Source: JACMOY01 sp038322575 (GTDB lineage Bacteria; Actinomycetota; Actinomycetes; Actinomycetales; Angustibacteraceae). Taken from it: a stretch of 64,000 nucleotides of DNA. Below the pieces are notes generated by a model. It saw only the letters and a program-made list of their open reading frames with translations, searched no databases and had not been told where the DNA came from. The stretch covers positions 3,654-67,653 of the forward strand of contig JBBQGB010000008.1 of assembly GCA_038322575.1 (NCBI GenBank), read 5' to 3'. Numbering within the stretch: position 1 is the first letter of the stretch; the number at the start of each line of letters is the position of its first letter. The position numbers and the translations under genes were made by a program. Below are positions 7,168 to 14,847 of this stretch, in pieces.

Positions 7168-9099
7168 TCACAGGAGGGCGGCGTCCTGCTGAACACAGAG
7201 CAGGGCGGGCCCGGGTGAGCTGAACAGGTCTCGGACGGCGTCGTCGAGCTGGTCGCGGTGGTCGACGCGGATCCCGGTGGCGCCGCAGAGCTCGGCGTAG
7301 GCCGCCCAGTCCGGGTTGGACAGCGACGTGTGCCACACGGGGTAGTCGGCGGCGACCTGCTCCTTCTCGATCTTGCCCAACGCGTCGTTGTTGAGCAGCA
7401 CGTGCTTGATCGCCATGCCGTACTTCACCGCCGTGGTGAGCTCCATCGCGTACTGGCCGAAGCCCCCGTCACCGGTCACGGCGACGACCGGCCGGGAGGG
7501 GTCGGCGGCCCAGGCGCCCATGGCCGCCGGGTAGCCGAACCCGATGGAGCCGAGGTACCCGGACATCAGCACCGGTTGTCCCCGCGACTCCAGGTAACGG
7601 CCGAGGGAGTAGGCGTGGTTGCCGACGTCGACACAGACGACCGCGTCGAGGGGAAGCTGTTGGGACAGCGCCGCGAAGACGGCGGCGGCCGAGACCCCGC
7701 GGCCTCGGTCGTCCTCGGTGCGCCGGCGTTTCTCGGCTCGCCACAAGGCCCAGCGGGCCGCCACGTCGTCTCGCTGGTCGACGGTACGCGCGTGAGCGGT
7801 CGCCGCGTCGAGCGCTCGGACGCCGAGGACGGCATCGGCCAGGATCGGCACGGTGACGGCGTGGAACCGGCCGATGGCCGCGGGCTCGTCGTCGATCTGG
7901 ATGATGGGCTTGTACGACGCGATCCCGGTGTGGTTGGAGAACGAGGCCCCCACCACCACGAGCAGGTCGGACTCGTTCATCAGCCAGCTGGCCACCGGCG
8001 TCCCGCTGCGGCCGAGGACCCCGGCGCCCAGCGGGTGGTCGTCGGGCACGAGGCCCTTGGCCTTGAAGGTGGTCAGCACAGGGGCACCGAGGCGCTCGGC
8101 GAGCGCGGTCAGCTCCGGTGCGCAGACCCGGGCACCGTGCCCGACCACGAACACCGGACGGGTGGCCGCCACGAGCAGGTCGGCCGCCGCTGCGACCGCG
8201 TCGGCGTCCGGACCGATCCGCCGGGTCGTGAACCGCCCCAGCGGCGTGGCGGGGTCGGCGTCCGACGGCTGGTCCTGCACCTCGTCGGGGATCACGAGGT
8301 GGGCCACGCCGCGTCGGTCCACCGCGTGCTTGACGGCGAGCGCCGCGAGCTCGGCGTGATCGCTGCCGGCGGCCACCGTCGTGGTCGACACGGCGACGTC
8401 ACGGAAGACGGCCGACAGGTCGAGGTCCTGGAAGGCCCCGCGCCCGATGAGGGGCGAGGGCACCTGACCGGAGACGGCGATCACGGGGGACTGGTCGAGC
8501 TTGGCGTCGTACAGGCCGGTGAGCAGGTTGGTCGAGCCCGGGCCGGCGATGGCGAAGCAGGCCGCCGGTCGTCCGGTGAGCTTGCCGTAGGCGCTGGCGG
8601 CGAACGCCGCGGCGCCCTCGTGGCGGATCCCGATGAAGCGCAGCTCACCGCGCTCCTCGGCCCGCCGCATCGCGTCGGCGAACCCCAGGTTGGAGTGACC
8701 CACCATCCCGAACACCGTGTCGACGCCGTGGGCGATCAGCGTCTCCACCAGGACGTCGGAGACGGAGCGGTGAGGTGTCGTCCGCGCGGGCAGGTTGACG
8801 TAGACGCCGTCCGCGCGCTCGTCGACGTCGTAGGCGAGCACCGCGTCGGAGAAGCCCTCGGGGGGCTGTCCGGTCGCGGGGTCGTAGTCGTACCCGTGCC
8901 AGGGGCAGCGGAGCCATCCGTTCTCGATGGACCCCTCGCCGACCGGACCACCCTGGTGGGGGCACCGGTTCTCCAGTGCGCCGAGCCGGCCCCCGCACCG
9001 GGTGAGCGCGACCGATCGGCCGTCCAGCACGGTGCTGGTGACGCGTCCGTCCGCTGGGACGTCGGTCGGCAGGACCTGGTGCCATCCGTGCTCGCTCAT
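7168..9099 (-). CDS. Rieske [2Fe-2S] domain fused to a thiamine-diphosphate enzyme (POX/AHAS-like)
   Basis: A 643-residue two-domain protein. Residues 1-105 form a Rieske ferredoxin-type domain with C46-x-H48 and C65-x-x-H68 (RCPHQGG, RCPWHGY). From ~110 it is a three-domain ThDP enzyme: a PYR domain with catalytic glutamate E161 (RHEGAAAFAASAYGK), a central domain (FVVGHGARV), and a PP domain with the ThDP motif GDGG starting at 543 and NN at 570-571. Relatives include pyruvate oxidase and acetohydroxyacid synthase. The Rieske domain could pass electrons from the ThDP enamine, making it an oxidative decarboxylase, but substrate and acceptor are unknown. GGAGAGG precedes the ATG by eight bases. 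It has a proposed ECF promoter at 9137-9164. Confidence 0.85.
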   Translation of the reverse strand: MSEHGWHQVLPTDVPADGRVTSTVLDGRSVALTRCGGRLGALENRCPHQGGPVGEGSIENGWLRCPWHGYDYDPATGQPPEGFSDAVLAYDVDERADGVYVNLPARTTPHRSVSDVLVETLIAHGVDTVFGMVGHSNLGFADAMRRAEERGELRFIGIRHEGAAAFAASAYGKLTGRPAACFAIAGPGSTNLLTGLYDAKLDQSPVIAVSGQVPSPLIGRGAFQDLDLSAVFRDVAVSTTTVAAGSDHAELAALAVKHAVDRRGVAHLVIPDEVQDQPSDADPATPLGRFTTRRIGPDADAVAAAADLLVAATRPVFVVGHGARVCAPELTALAERLGAPVLTTFKAKGLVPDDHPLGAGVLGRSGTPVASWLMNESDLLVVVGASFSNHTGIASYKPIIQIDDEPAAIGRFHAVTVPILADAVLGVRALDAATAHARTVDQRDDVAARWALWRAEKRRRTEDDRGRGVSAAAVFAALSQQLPLDAVVCVDVGNHAYSLGRYLESRGQPVLMSGYLGSIGFGYPAAMGAWAADPSRPVVAVTGDGGFGQYAMELTTAVKYGMAIKHVLLNNDALGKIEKEQVAADYPVWHTSLSNPDWAAYAELCGATGIRVDHRDQLDDAVRDLFSSPGPALLCVQQDAALL

Positions 9100-9100
9100 C

Positions 9101-9128
9101 TGTAACGCCTCTCCGCGTCGCGGGACTG
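9101..9128 (+). promoter_or_regulatory. Candidate ECF promoter for the gene at 9173
   Basis: TGTAAC at 9101-9106, a 16-bp spacer, then GGACTG at 9123-9128 on the plus strand, about 45 bases before the ATG at 9173. It faces, and almost abuts, an equivalent promoter on the other strand. Confidence 0.55.
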
Positions 9129-9136
9129 TGCAGCTA

Positions 9137-9164
9137 CTGTCCCTGCGCGTCGCGAACTGTTACG
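9137..9164 (-). promoter_or_regulatory. Candidate ECF promoter for the Rieske-ThDP gene
   Basis: On the minus strand CGTAAC occupies 9164-9159, followed by 16 bp and GGACAG at 9142-9137. The ATG at 9099 lies about 38 bases further on. It mirrors the plus-strand promoter at 9101-9128, giving a divergent pair whose transcripts would overlap at their 5' ends. Confidence 0.55.
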
Positions 9165-9172
9165 GAGCCGCC

Positions 9173-9787
9173 ATGTCCGACCTGGAGTCCACCCGGACGT
9201 CGTTGCACGCGATCGCCGAGCTGCTGCTCGCTGGGCCGCAGTACGTCCGGAGCAGGTCGATCCGGCTGCGCCCATCGCCCGGCGGTTTCGCGACGGTCGC
9301 ACCGCCCGACGTGCGCGTCTTGGGCACCGACCTCGTGCTGGCCGACCGGTCGATCCCGCTCGACGGTCGCCGCGTGGCGGACGTCGCGAGCGAGGCCGGT
9401 CTGACCCCCCGGCGCCTGAACGAGGTGTACGCCGATGGCTCTGGCCTCGGCGAGGACCACGTGCTGCGCATCGAGGCCGACGCTGCCCGGCAGATCGCTG
9501 ACGGCTTCCAGCGCGGCACCCAGGCTCTGGCGGTCTTCGCGCCAGGGACCGAGCAGACGCTCTGGCCGGAGCACTTCGACCTGGCCATCACCCTCGACGA
9601 GGTCAACTACGGGATCTCGCCCGGCGACACCCACCTCGCCGTGCCGTACGCCTACGTGGGCCCCCCGTCGCCCCGCGAGCTCGACGGGACGTTCTGGAAC
9701 GCTCCCTTCGGGGCCGCCCTCCCGCTCACGCAGGTCGACGACCTGGAGGCGTTCTTCTCCGAGGGCAGGAGCAGGGCAGCCGGGTAG
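9173..9787 (+). CDS. Conserved protein of unknown function (proposed ECF regulon member)
   Basis: A 204-residue soluble protein with no signal peptide or transmembrane helix. I do not recognise a named family. Conspicuous segments are EQTLWPEHFDLAITLDEVNYGISPGD (given here in part: LWPEHFDLAI, VNYGISPGD) and the C-terminal aromatic block YAYVGPPSPRELDGTFWNAPFG. The ATG at 9173 follows GGAGCC, and the upstream 45 bases carry a proposed ECF promoter. It is transcribed divergently from the Rieske-ThDP gene. An enzymatic or ligand-binding role is possible because the Trp/Pro/His-rich motifs look conserved-family-like, but none can be assigned. Confidence 0.7.
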   Translation: MSDLESTRTSLHAIAELLLAGPQYVRSRSIRLRPSPGGFATVAPPDVRVLGTDLVLADRSIPLDGRRVADVASEAGLTPRRLNEVYADGSGLGEDHVLRIEADAARQIADGFQRGTQALAVFAPGTEQTLWPEHFDLAITLDEVNYGISPGDTHLAVPYAYVGPPSPRELDGTFWNAPFGAALPLTQVDDLEAFFSEGRSRAAG

Positions 9788-9827
9788 ACCGCCACGCGAG
9801 CCCCGGACCGCTGACCGCTGACGCGGG

Positions 9828-9890
9828 TCAGACGGGCTCGGACAAGGTCACGGCGAAGTCGTCCGCGGGGTCAGTGCTGCCAACCCAGAA
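9828..9890 (-). other. Second, detached EgtD-like C-terminal tail
   Basis: A minus-strand frame just beyond the egtD stop encodes STDPADDFAVTLSEPV. It resembles the segment that closes egtD itself (TWTDPAGDSSVTVAG near 10000). It looks like the original terminus displaced by an insertion or duplication of about 130 bases, or a remnant of a second egtD. It has no start of its own. Confidence 0.4.
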
Positions 9891-9939
9891 ACTGCTTGGA
9901 CCGGTGGCCGCCGACGTCGTGCCGATGGCGTGGTCTGGC

Positions 9940-10914
9940 TCACCAGGTCGGCATGGCGCCCCGCGACGTGCCCCTACCGGCGACCGTGACGGAGGAGTCC
10001 CCGGCGGGGTCGGTCCACGTCGTCTCGACCTCGAACCCGGCGGCGACCAGCTCGGTGCGCAGGCCCTCGACGCGGAACTTCGCGCTGGTCTCGGTGAGGA
10101 TCTGCTCGCCGGCGCCGATCCGCCACTCGAGCCCGAGCAGCGGCACGACGAGGTCACGGCGGGCTCGCAGCCGCATCTCGATGCGGTCGTGCTCGGTGTC
10201 GTAGACCGCGACGTGGTCGAAGTCGTCGGGGTCCAGGGACCGGGGGTTGATCTCGAGCTCACGGGCGAGCACCCGCAGGACGTTCTTGTTGAAGGCGGCG
10301 GTGACTCCCGCGCTGTCGTCGTAGGCCCGAAGGAGCCGGTCGGTGTCCTTGACGAGGTCGGCACCGAGCAGGAACAGGTCACCGGGCGCCGTTGCGCGAT
10401 GGACCCGTCGCAGGAACGCCGCCCGCGGGCCGGGGGTGAGGTTGCCGATCGTGGAGCCGAGGAACGCGACCAGGCGGTCGCCGTCCGTGCCGGGCAGTGG
10501 GAACAGCTCGTCCTCGAAGTCGGCGACGATTCCGCGGACCTCCATGAGAGGGAAGTCCCGGTTGATGCGGACGGCGGCATCGCGGATCGGCCCTTCGCTC
10601 ACGTCCAGCGGTACGAACAGGGCCGGCTGCAGCGCCTCCAGCAGCAGCTTGGTCTTGCGTGAGTAGCCCGCGCCGAGCTCGACGAGGGTCCCGACGTGGG
10701 GCAGGTCCCGAGCGTGCTCGGCGAGGATCGCGGTCTCGGTCCGGGTCGGGTAGTACTCCGGCAGGTCGGTGATCTCGTCGAAGAGCTGGCTGCCCTTCTC
10801 GTCGTAGAACCACTTCGGCGGGATCTCGACCGGTGACTTGGTCAGTCCTTCGCGCACGTCGGCAGCCAGCCGCCCGGGGTCCGGCGCGCGCCGGACCTCG
10901 ACCGACCAGCTCAT
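9940..10914 (-). CDS. egtD: L-histidine N-alpha-methyltransferase (ergothioneine synthesis)
   Basis: A 324-residue SAM-dependent methyltransferase that trimethylates histidine to hercynine. Diagnostic features are the N-terminal PPKWFYDEKGSQLFDEIT and LPEYYPTRTE blocks, the SAM loop LVELGAGYSRKT, FLGSTIGNLTP, and the DLVKD/AFNKNVL region. The ATG at 10914 overlaps the egtB stop (ATGA), so it is translationally coupled to egtB. The last ~18 residues (AGRGTSRGAMPTW) are unlike the family terminus; a better terminus lies in another frame 100 bases further on. No egtA, egtC or egtE is in the window. Confidence 0.9.
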   Translation of the reverse strand: MSWSVEVRRAPDPGRLAADVREGLTKSPVEIPPKWFYDEKGSQLFDEITDLPEYYPTRTETAILAEHARDLPHVGTLVELGAGYSRKTKLLLEALQPALFVPLDVSEGPIRDAAVRINRDFPLMEVRGIVADFEDELFPLPGTDGDRLVAFLGSTIGNLTPGPRAAFLRRVHRATAPGDLFLLGADLVKDTDRLLRAYDDSAGVTAAFNKNVLRVLARELEINPRSLDPDDFDHVAVYDTEHDRIEMRLRARRDLVVPLLGLEWRIGAGEQILTETSAKFRVEGLRTELVAAGFEVETTWTDPAGDSSVTVAGRGTSRGAMPTW

Positions 10915-12124
10915 CGGGCCAGCCTGAGTCCCGAGAACGCCCAGCGCGAGCCCGCCGGGAAGAAGTTGCGGTAGCTGATCCGTTCGTGGCCCGGCGGTGT
11001 CGCGCACGACGCGCCCCGCAGGACGTGCTGGTCGTTCATGAACTTGCCGTTGTACTCGCCCACCGCGCCAGGGACCGGCCGGAAGCCGGGGTAGGGCAGG
11101 TACTGCGACGCGGTCCACTCCCACACGTCGCCGACCATGTGGTCGCCGGCGAGCCCGGGGTGCAGCCGCGCCAGGTCGAGCAGCTGCCCGCGCAGCGGCT
11201 CGCAGTCCGCCGCAGCGACCTCCCACTCGAACTCGGTCGGCAGCCGGCCCAGCGGGCATAGGCGTCGGCCTCGAAGAACGACACGTGCACGACCGGCTCA
11301 CCGAGCCGCAGCTCCTTCACACCGGCGGTCGTGAACGTCATCCAGGAGCCGTCGACGTCCCACCAGTAGTCAGGGCTGCGCCAGCCCTCACGCTGCAGGG
11401 CGTACCAGCCGTCCGACAGCCACAGGTCCGGACGGCGGTAGCCACCGTCGGCCATGAACGCCAGCCAGTCCTCGACCGTCACGGCCCTGCTGGCGATCTC
11501 GAAGTCCTCCAGGAAGACCCGATGGCGCGGCCCCTCGTTGTCGTACGAGAAGCCCCCGCCGGCCCCGATCTGGTGCAGCCCCCCGGCCACGCCCCGGAAC
11601 CGCTGCGGGGTGGACGGTGGGTTGTCCTCGGCGTCGCGCGTGATGTACGCCGGACCCAGCGCATGACGCGAGAGCAGGTGCTTGATGTCCATCACGAGCA
11701 GCTCCTGATGCTGCTGCTCGTGGTTGATGCCCAGCTCGACCAGCGCCAGCACCGCGTCGGCGGGGCCCATCGCAAGCAGCGCCTCGACCCCGTTGTCGAC
11801 GTGCCGGCGGTAGCGACCGACCTCCTCGACCCCGGGACGGGTCACCAGCCCACGCTCGGGTCGCGGGTGCCGAGGTCCGACCGCCTCGTAGTAGCTGTTG
11901 AACAAGTACCGGAAGCTCGCGTCGTAGGGCTCGTAGTCCCGCGAACCCAGGACGAACTCCTCGTAGAACCACGTCGTGTGCGCCCGGTGCCACTTGGTCG
12001 GGGAGGTGTCCGGCATCGACTGAGCGGTCTGGTCCTCCGGCGACAGCGGGGCGGCCAGCGCCTCGGTGAGGGCACGCGACCGGGTGAAGCGGTCAGTGAG
12101 TGTGGGCGTGCGCACGAGCGGCAT
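10911..12124 (-). pseudogene. egtB: Ergothioneine sulfoxide synthase EgtB, frameshifted
   Basis: The N-terminal part has the DinB-like iron-binding histidines (KWHRAHTTWFYEEF and NHEQQHQELL), followed by the formylglycine-generating-enzyme-like domain as far as FFEADAYARWAG. At 11241-11248 the frame breaks. The expected continuation LPTEFEWEVAAADCEPLRG runs in another frame down to 10911, ending HVLRGASCATPPGHERISYRNFFPAGSRWAFSGLRLAR (a normal EgtB terminus). About one codon plus one base, perhaps seven bases, is missing between WAG and LPTEFEW compared with the usual WAG-x-R-LPTE. Either the gene is inactive or the assembly has an error. Its promoter belongs to the proposed ECF set. Confidence 0.8.
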
Positions 12125-12163
12125 CTGCCTGGTTCCTCTCCGTCCGGTGGGGCTGACTGGCTC

Positions 12164-12191
12164 TAGTCTGCTCGGCGCCTTCGGCGTTACG
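12164..12191 (-). promoter_or_regulatory. Candidate ECF promoter for egtB-egtD
   Basis: On the minus strand CGTAAC at 12191-12186, a 16-bp spacer, and AGACTA at 12169-12164. The egtB ATG is about 40 bases downstream, preceded by AGGAACC. Same spacing and -10 core as the promoters at 9101 and 9137. Confidence 0.55.
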
Positions 12192-12233
12192 TCGACCCCG
12201 CACGCTCAGCCCAGGAAGCGGGCAAGGGGTGGT

Positions 12234-13433
12234 TCACATCGCGTCCATGGTGATGGGACGGCGCGGCGCACCGACGTGGAGCAGCCGCAGTGCCAGGGCT
12301 GGGTAGGCCAGCACCGACACGAGACCGGCGGTGACGAGCGCGGCCGCGTTGCCTGCGCTGATGGCACCCAGGGCGAGACCGATCTGCGTGGCCGCGACGA
12401 TGAAGGGAAGCGACGACGCCTGCAGGAGACCGACCGCGACCGTCTGCCGAGAGGTCAGCGCCTTGTGGTACGCCAGCGCGGGCAGACCGCGCACGACGAG
12501 GAGCAGCACGAGGTACAGCGGCACGCGCAGGAGCGTCGCCGGGTGGCTCATCAACGCGTCGAGGTCGAAGGTGATCCCGCTCGTGACGAAGAAGATGGGG
12601 ATGAGGAAGCCGAAACCCAGGCCGTCGAGCTTGACCCGGAACTGCGGGTGGCGCTCGTCGCTGTCCGGGTCCAGCGCCCGCAGCAGCCCGCCGGCGAGGA
12701 AGGCACCCAGGATCGCCTCGAACCCGAGCCGGACGGCGGCCGCAGCCAGGCCCACGAGCAACAGGACCGACAACCTGACCCGGATCTGCGCACTGGTGTC
12801 GGCGAGCATCCGCACCAGCTCGGACACCGCCGTCCTGCGCTCGGCGCGCCGAGCCAGGACCGCGACGACGAGGACGACCACGAGCAGCAGCGCGAGCAAC
12901 GCCAGCCGGCCCAGCAACGGTCCGTCGTGCTGGGAGAACAGCAACGACAGCAGCACCACCGCGGTCACCTCGCCGGTCGAGGCTCCCGCTATCGCGAGCT
13001 GCCCCACCGGCTGGTCCACGAGCCCGGCGTCGCGCAGCAGGGGGACCAGCAACCCCAAGGACGTGGCCATCAGCGCGATGCCGACCAGGACGGGGTCGCT
13101 CGCCAGCCCGACGAGGTGCAGCCCGTAGCCCACGGCCAGCCCGAGTGCCACCGTCAGGAGGACGCCTTGCAGGGCCCGCAGACCGAGATCGCCTCTGAAC
13201 CGGCTCAGGTCGATCTCCACGCCGGCGAGGAACAGCAGGAAGCCCAGCCCCAGCACGGAGGCGGAACGGACGAGGTCATCGAGCTGCACGACGCCGAGCA
13301 CAGCCGGTCCCAGGACGATCCCGGCGACGATCTCCAGCACCGGCCCCGGGACCGCGGTGATGCGCAGCGACCCCAGCAGCAACGGGATGGCGGCCGCGAC
13401 GGCCGCGATGACGAACAGGTTGTCGAAGGACAC
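12234..13433 (-). CDS. CPA2-family monovalent cation/proton antiporter
   Basis: A 399-residue membrane protein with about 12 predicted helices. It matches the Na+(K+)/H+ exchanger domain of the CPA2 (KefB/GerN/NapA-like) family. Landmarks are the N-terminal LGSLRITAVPGPVLEIVAGIVLGPAVLG, the discontinuous-helix segment GASTGEVTAVVLLSLL, and IPIFFVTSGI. There is no RCK/TrkA-N domain, so it is the short form without a nucleotide gate. The GTG at 13433 is only seven bases from the proposed -10, implying a leaderless message. It follows the ECF sigma/anti-sigma pair on the same strand. Confidence 0.85.
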   Translation of the reverse strand: MSFDNLFVIAAVAAAIPLLLGSLRITAVPGPVLEIVAGIVLGPAVLGVVQLDDLVRSASVLGLGFLLFLAGVEIDLSRFRGDLGLRALQGVLLTVALGLAVGYGLHLVGLASDPVLVGIALMATSLGLLVPLLRDAGLVDQPVGQLAIAGASTGEVTAVVLLSLLFSQHDGPLLGRLALLALLLVVVLVVAVLARRAERRTAVSELVRMLADTSAQIRVRLSVLLLVGLAAAAVRLGFEAILGAFLAGGLLRALDPDSDERHPQFRVKLDGLGFGFLIPIFFVTSGITFDLDALMSHPATLLRVPLYLVLLLVVRGLPALAYHKALTSRQTVAVGLLQASSLPFIVAATQIGLALGAISAGNAAALVTAGLVSVLAYPALALRLLHVGAPRRPITMDAM

Positions 13434-13439
13434 GGCTCG

Positions 13440-13467
13440 TAGTCGGTCAGGCGTCGTACGTGTTACA
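13440..13467 (-). promoter_or_regulatory. Candidate ECF promoter for the CPA2 antiporter
   Basis: On the minus strand TGTAAC at 13467-13462, a 16-bp spacer, and CGACTA at 13445-13440. The GTG start at 13433 is seven bases further, so translation would begin at or very near the first transcribed base. Confidence 0.5.
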
Positions 13468-13522
13468 CGTCAGGCCCGTCCAGGTGTGCCGGGGTCGGGA
13501 TCGTGCGGTGGCTGCCGCCCGG

Positions 13523-13768
13523 TCAGCGCCCGACGTCGCGAAAGGCGAGGACCAGGGTCTGCACCGCGTCGGCGCTGAGGCTGGCGAGGGGAACGTGGCC
13601 GAGCCGGTCGATCGTGCCGCGCATCTGGTCCAGATAGGCGTCGCACCCGTCGCAGATCGCGAGGTGGGCCTCGAACTCGCGCACGGTGGCGTCGTCGAGC
13701 GCGCGCTCGAGGTAGTCGGTGACGAGGTCGACCACGTCGACGCAGTCCAGCTGCCCGGGGGCCGTCAC
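13523..13768 (-). CDS. zf-HC2 anti-sigma factor
   Basis: An 81-residue soluble protein with the zinc-binding anti-sigma motif H-x3-C-x2-C (EAHLAICDGC). It is the short ZAS-type form without a transmembrane helix, a class in which thiol oxidation can release the sigma factor. The GTG start overlaps the sigma-factor stop (GTGA), the normal arrangement for a cognate anti-sigma. It is the most likely inhibitor of the ECF sigma factor encoded immediately upstream. The C-terminal LVLAFRDVGR resembles the ends of two more zf-HC2 genes nearby. Confidence 0.85.
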   Translation of the reverse strand: MTAPGQLDCVDVVDLVTDYLERALDDATVREFEAHLAICDGCDAYLDQMRGTIDRLGHVPLASLSADAVQTLVLAFRDVGR

Positions 13769-14457
13769 GAGCCACCCCGGTAGTACGTCTCCAGCGCACC
13801 GCGGAGCTTGGCCCGGCCTCGGTGCAGCAGCACCCGCTGGTTCTCCCGCGTCAGGCCCAGGATCTGACAGACCTCGTCGGAGCCGCAGCCCTCGATGTCA
13901 CGCAGCACGACCACGTTGCGCTGCCGTTGCGGCAGCCCAGCCAGCGCAGCCTCGAGGAGCGCTCGCACCTCGACGCGCAGTGCGCCGCGGGGCGGGTCAC
14001 CGTCCCAGCGCTGCGGGGCGCCGGCGGACGTCCAGTGGCCGGGGTAGCGGTCAGCTGGACCACGAAACCGGTCGGGGTCGACGATGGCCCCGTCGTCGTC
14101 GCCGGTGGCCAGCGACGACATCGGCGTCATCCGACTCTCCGTGACCCCGCGGGTCTTGGCGGTGTTGACCAGGACGCGGAACACCCAGGTGCGTAGCGAG
14201 GAGCGCCCCTCGAAGCCGTCGAGTCCCTTGATCACCGCGAGCCAGGTCTCCTGCACGACCTCCTGAGCCGAGTCGTCGGTGGACACGTGTCCGCGCGCCA
14301 CCCGCAGCATGGTGCGCGACCAGCGCCGGACCAGGTCGACGAACGCCGCCTCGTCACCGGCCCGCAGCCGGGCGAGCAGCTCGCGCTCACCCGCGGACGG
14401 CGTGGCCTGGGTGGGCAGGAAGACCACCAGTTGGTCCGGGCGGGTGTCCTTCGACAT
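13765..14457 (-). CDS. ECF-family RNA polymerase sigma factor
   Basis: A 230-residue sigma-70 family ECF factor. Region 2 runs from about residue 35 to 105 (AAFVDLVRRW, AQEVVQETWLAVIKGLDGF, LRTWVFRVLVNTAK) and region 4 from about 160 to 215 (LPQRQRNVVVLRDIEG, ILGLTRENQRVLLHRGRAKL). The ATG at 14457 has GGAGAACG nine bases upstream; longer starts lack this. Its stop overlaps the anti-sigma start. I propose that it reads the YGTAAC-N16-GAC promoters around it. I saw no such motif on its own strand directly upstream, so autoregulation is not evident. Confidence 0.9.
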   Translation of the reverse strand: MSKDTRPDQLVVFLPTQATPSAGERELLARLRAGDEAAFVDLVRRWSRTMLRVARGHVSTDDSAQEVVQETWLAVIKGLDGFEGRSSLRTWVFRVLVNTAKTRGVTESRMTPMSSLATGDDDGAIVDPDRFRGPADRYPGHWTSAGAPQRWDGDPPRGALRVEVRALLEAALAGLPQRQRNVVVLRDIEGCGSDEVCQILGLTRENQRVLLHRGRAKLRGALETYYRGGS

Positions 14458-14512
14458 GCTCGTTCTCCATCGGCGGGAGTTGAGCTGACCTTTCACCATG
14501 ACGTCACCGCTG

Positions 14513-14540
14513 CGTAACACTTCGGTTCGACGGCATACTG
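14513..14540 (+). promoter_or_regulatory. Candidate ECF promoter for the zf-HC2 pair at 14.6 kb
   Basis: CGTAAC at 14513-14518, 16-bp spacer, ATACTG at 14535-14540. The ATG at 14590 lies 50 bases downstream. It sits in the 132-bp region divergent from the sigma-factor gene. Its -10 deviates from the GAC core (TAC). Confidence 0.45.
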
Positions 14541-14589
14541 AACTGCACGATGACGGACCTGCGGGTGCAGCCTAGACCCAGGAGCCCGG

Positions 14590-14847
14590 ATGACCGCTAG
14601 AGCCAGGGACCACGTGTCGTGTGCGGATGTGGTCGCGCTGGTGACCCGCTACCTCGATGGCGACCTGGACACGGCATCGAGCGGCCTCGTCGAGGAGCAC
14701 CTCGCGGACTGCCCCCACTGCGTCACCTACGTGCAGCAGACACGCGACACCGCCGCGGCGATCGGCCGGCTCGAGTCGCCCCCGCTGCCGCAGAGGATGT
14801 GCGACGAGCTGGTGGCCGCGTTCCGCGACTGGAAGGGGAATCGGTGA
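14590..14847 (+). CDS. Second zf-HC2 anti-sigma-like protein
   Basis: An 85-residue soluble zf-HC2 protein with H-x3-C-x2-C in EEHLADCPHC and a terminal LVAAFRDWKGNR. It is similar in length and layout to the anti-sigma factor at 13.5 kb. It is transcribed divergently from the sigma factor and overlaps the next gene in a GTGA junction. The ATG follows GGAGCCCGG. It may modulate the same sigma factor or another one; it has no adjacent sigma gene of its own on this strand. Confidence 0.75.
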   Translation: MTARARDHVSCADVVALVTRYLDGDLDTASSGLVEEHLADCPHCVTYVQQTRDTAAAIGRLESPPLPQRMCDELVAAFRDWKGNR

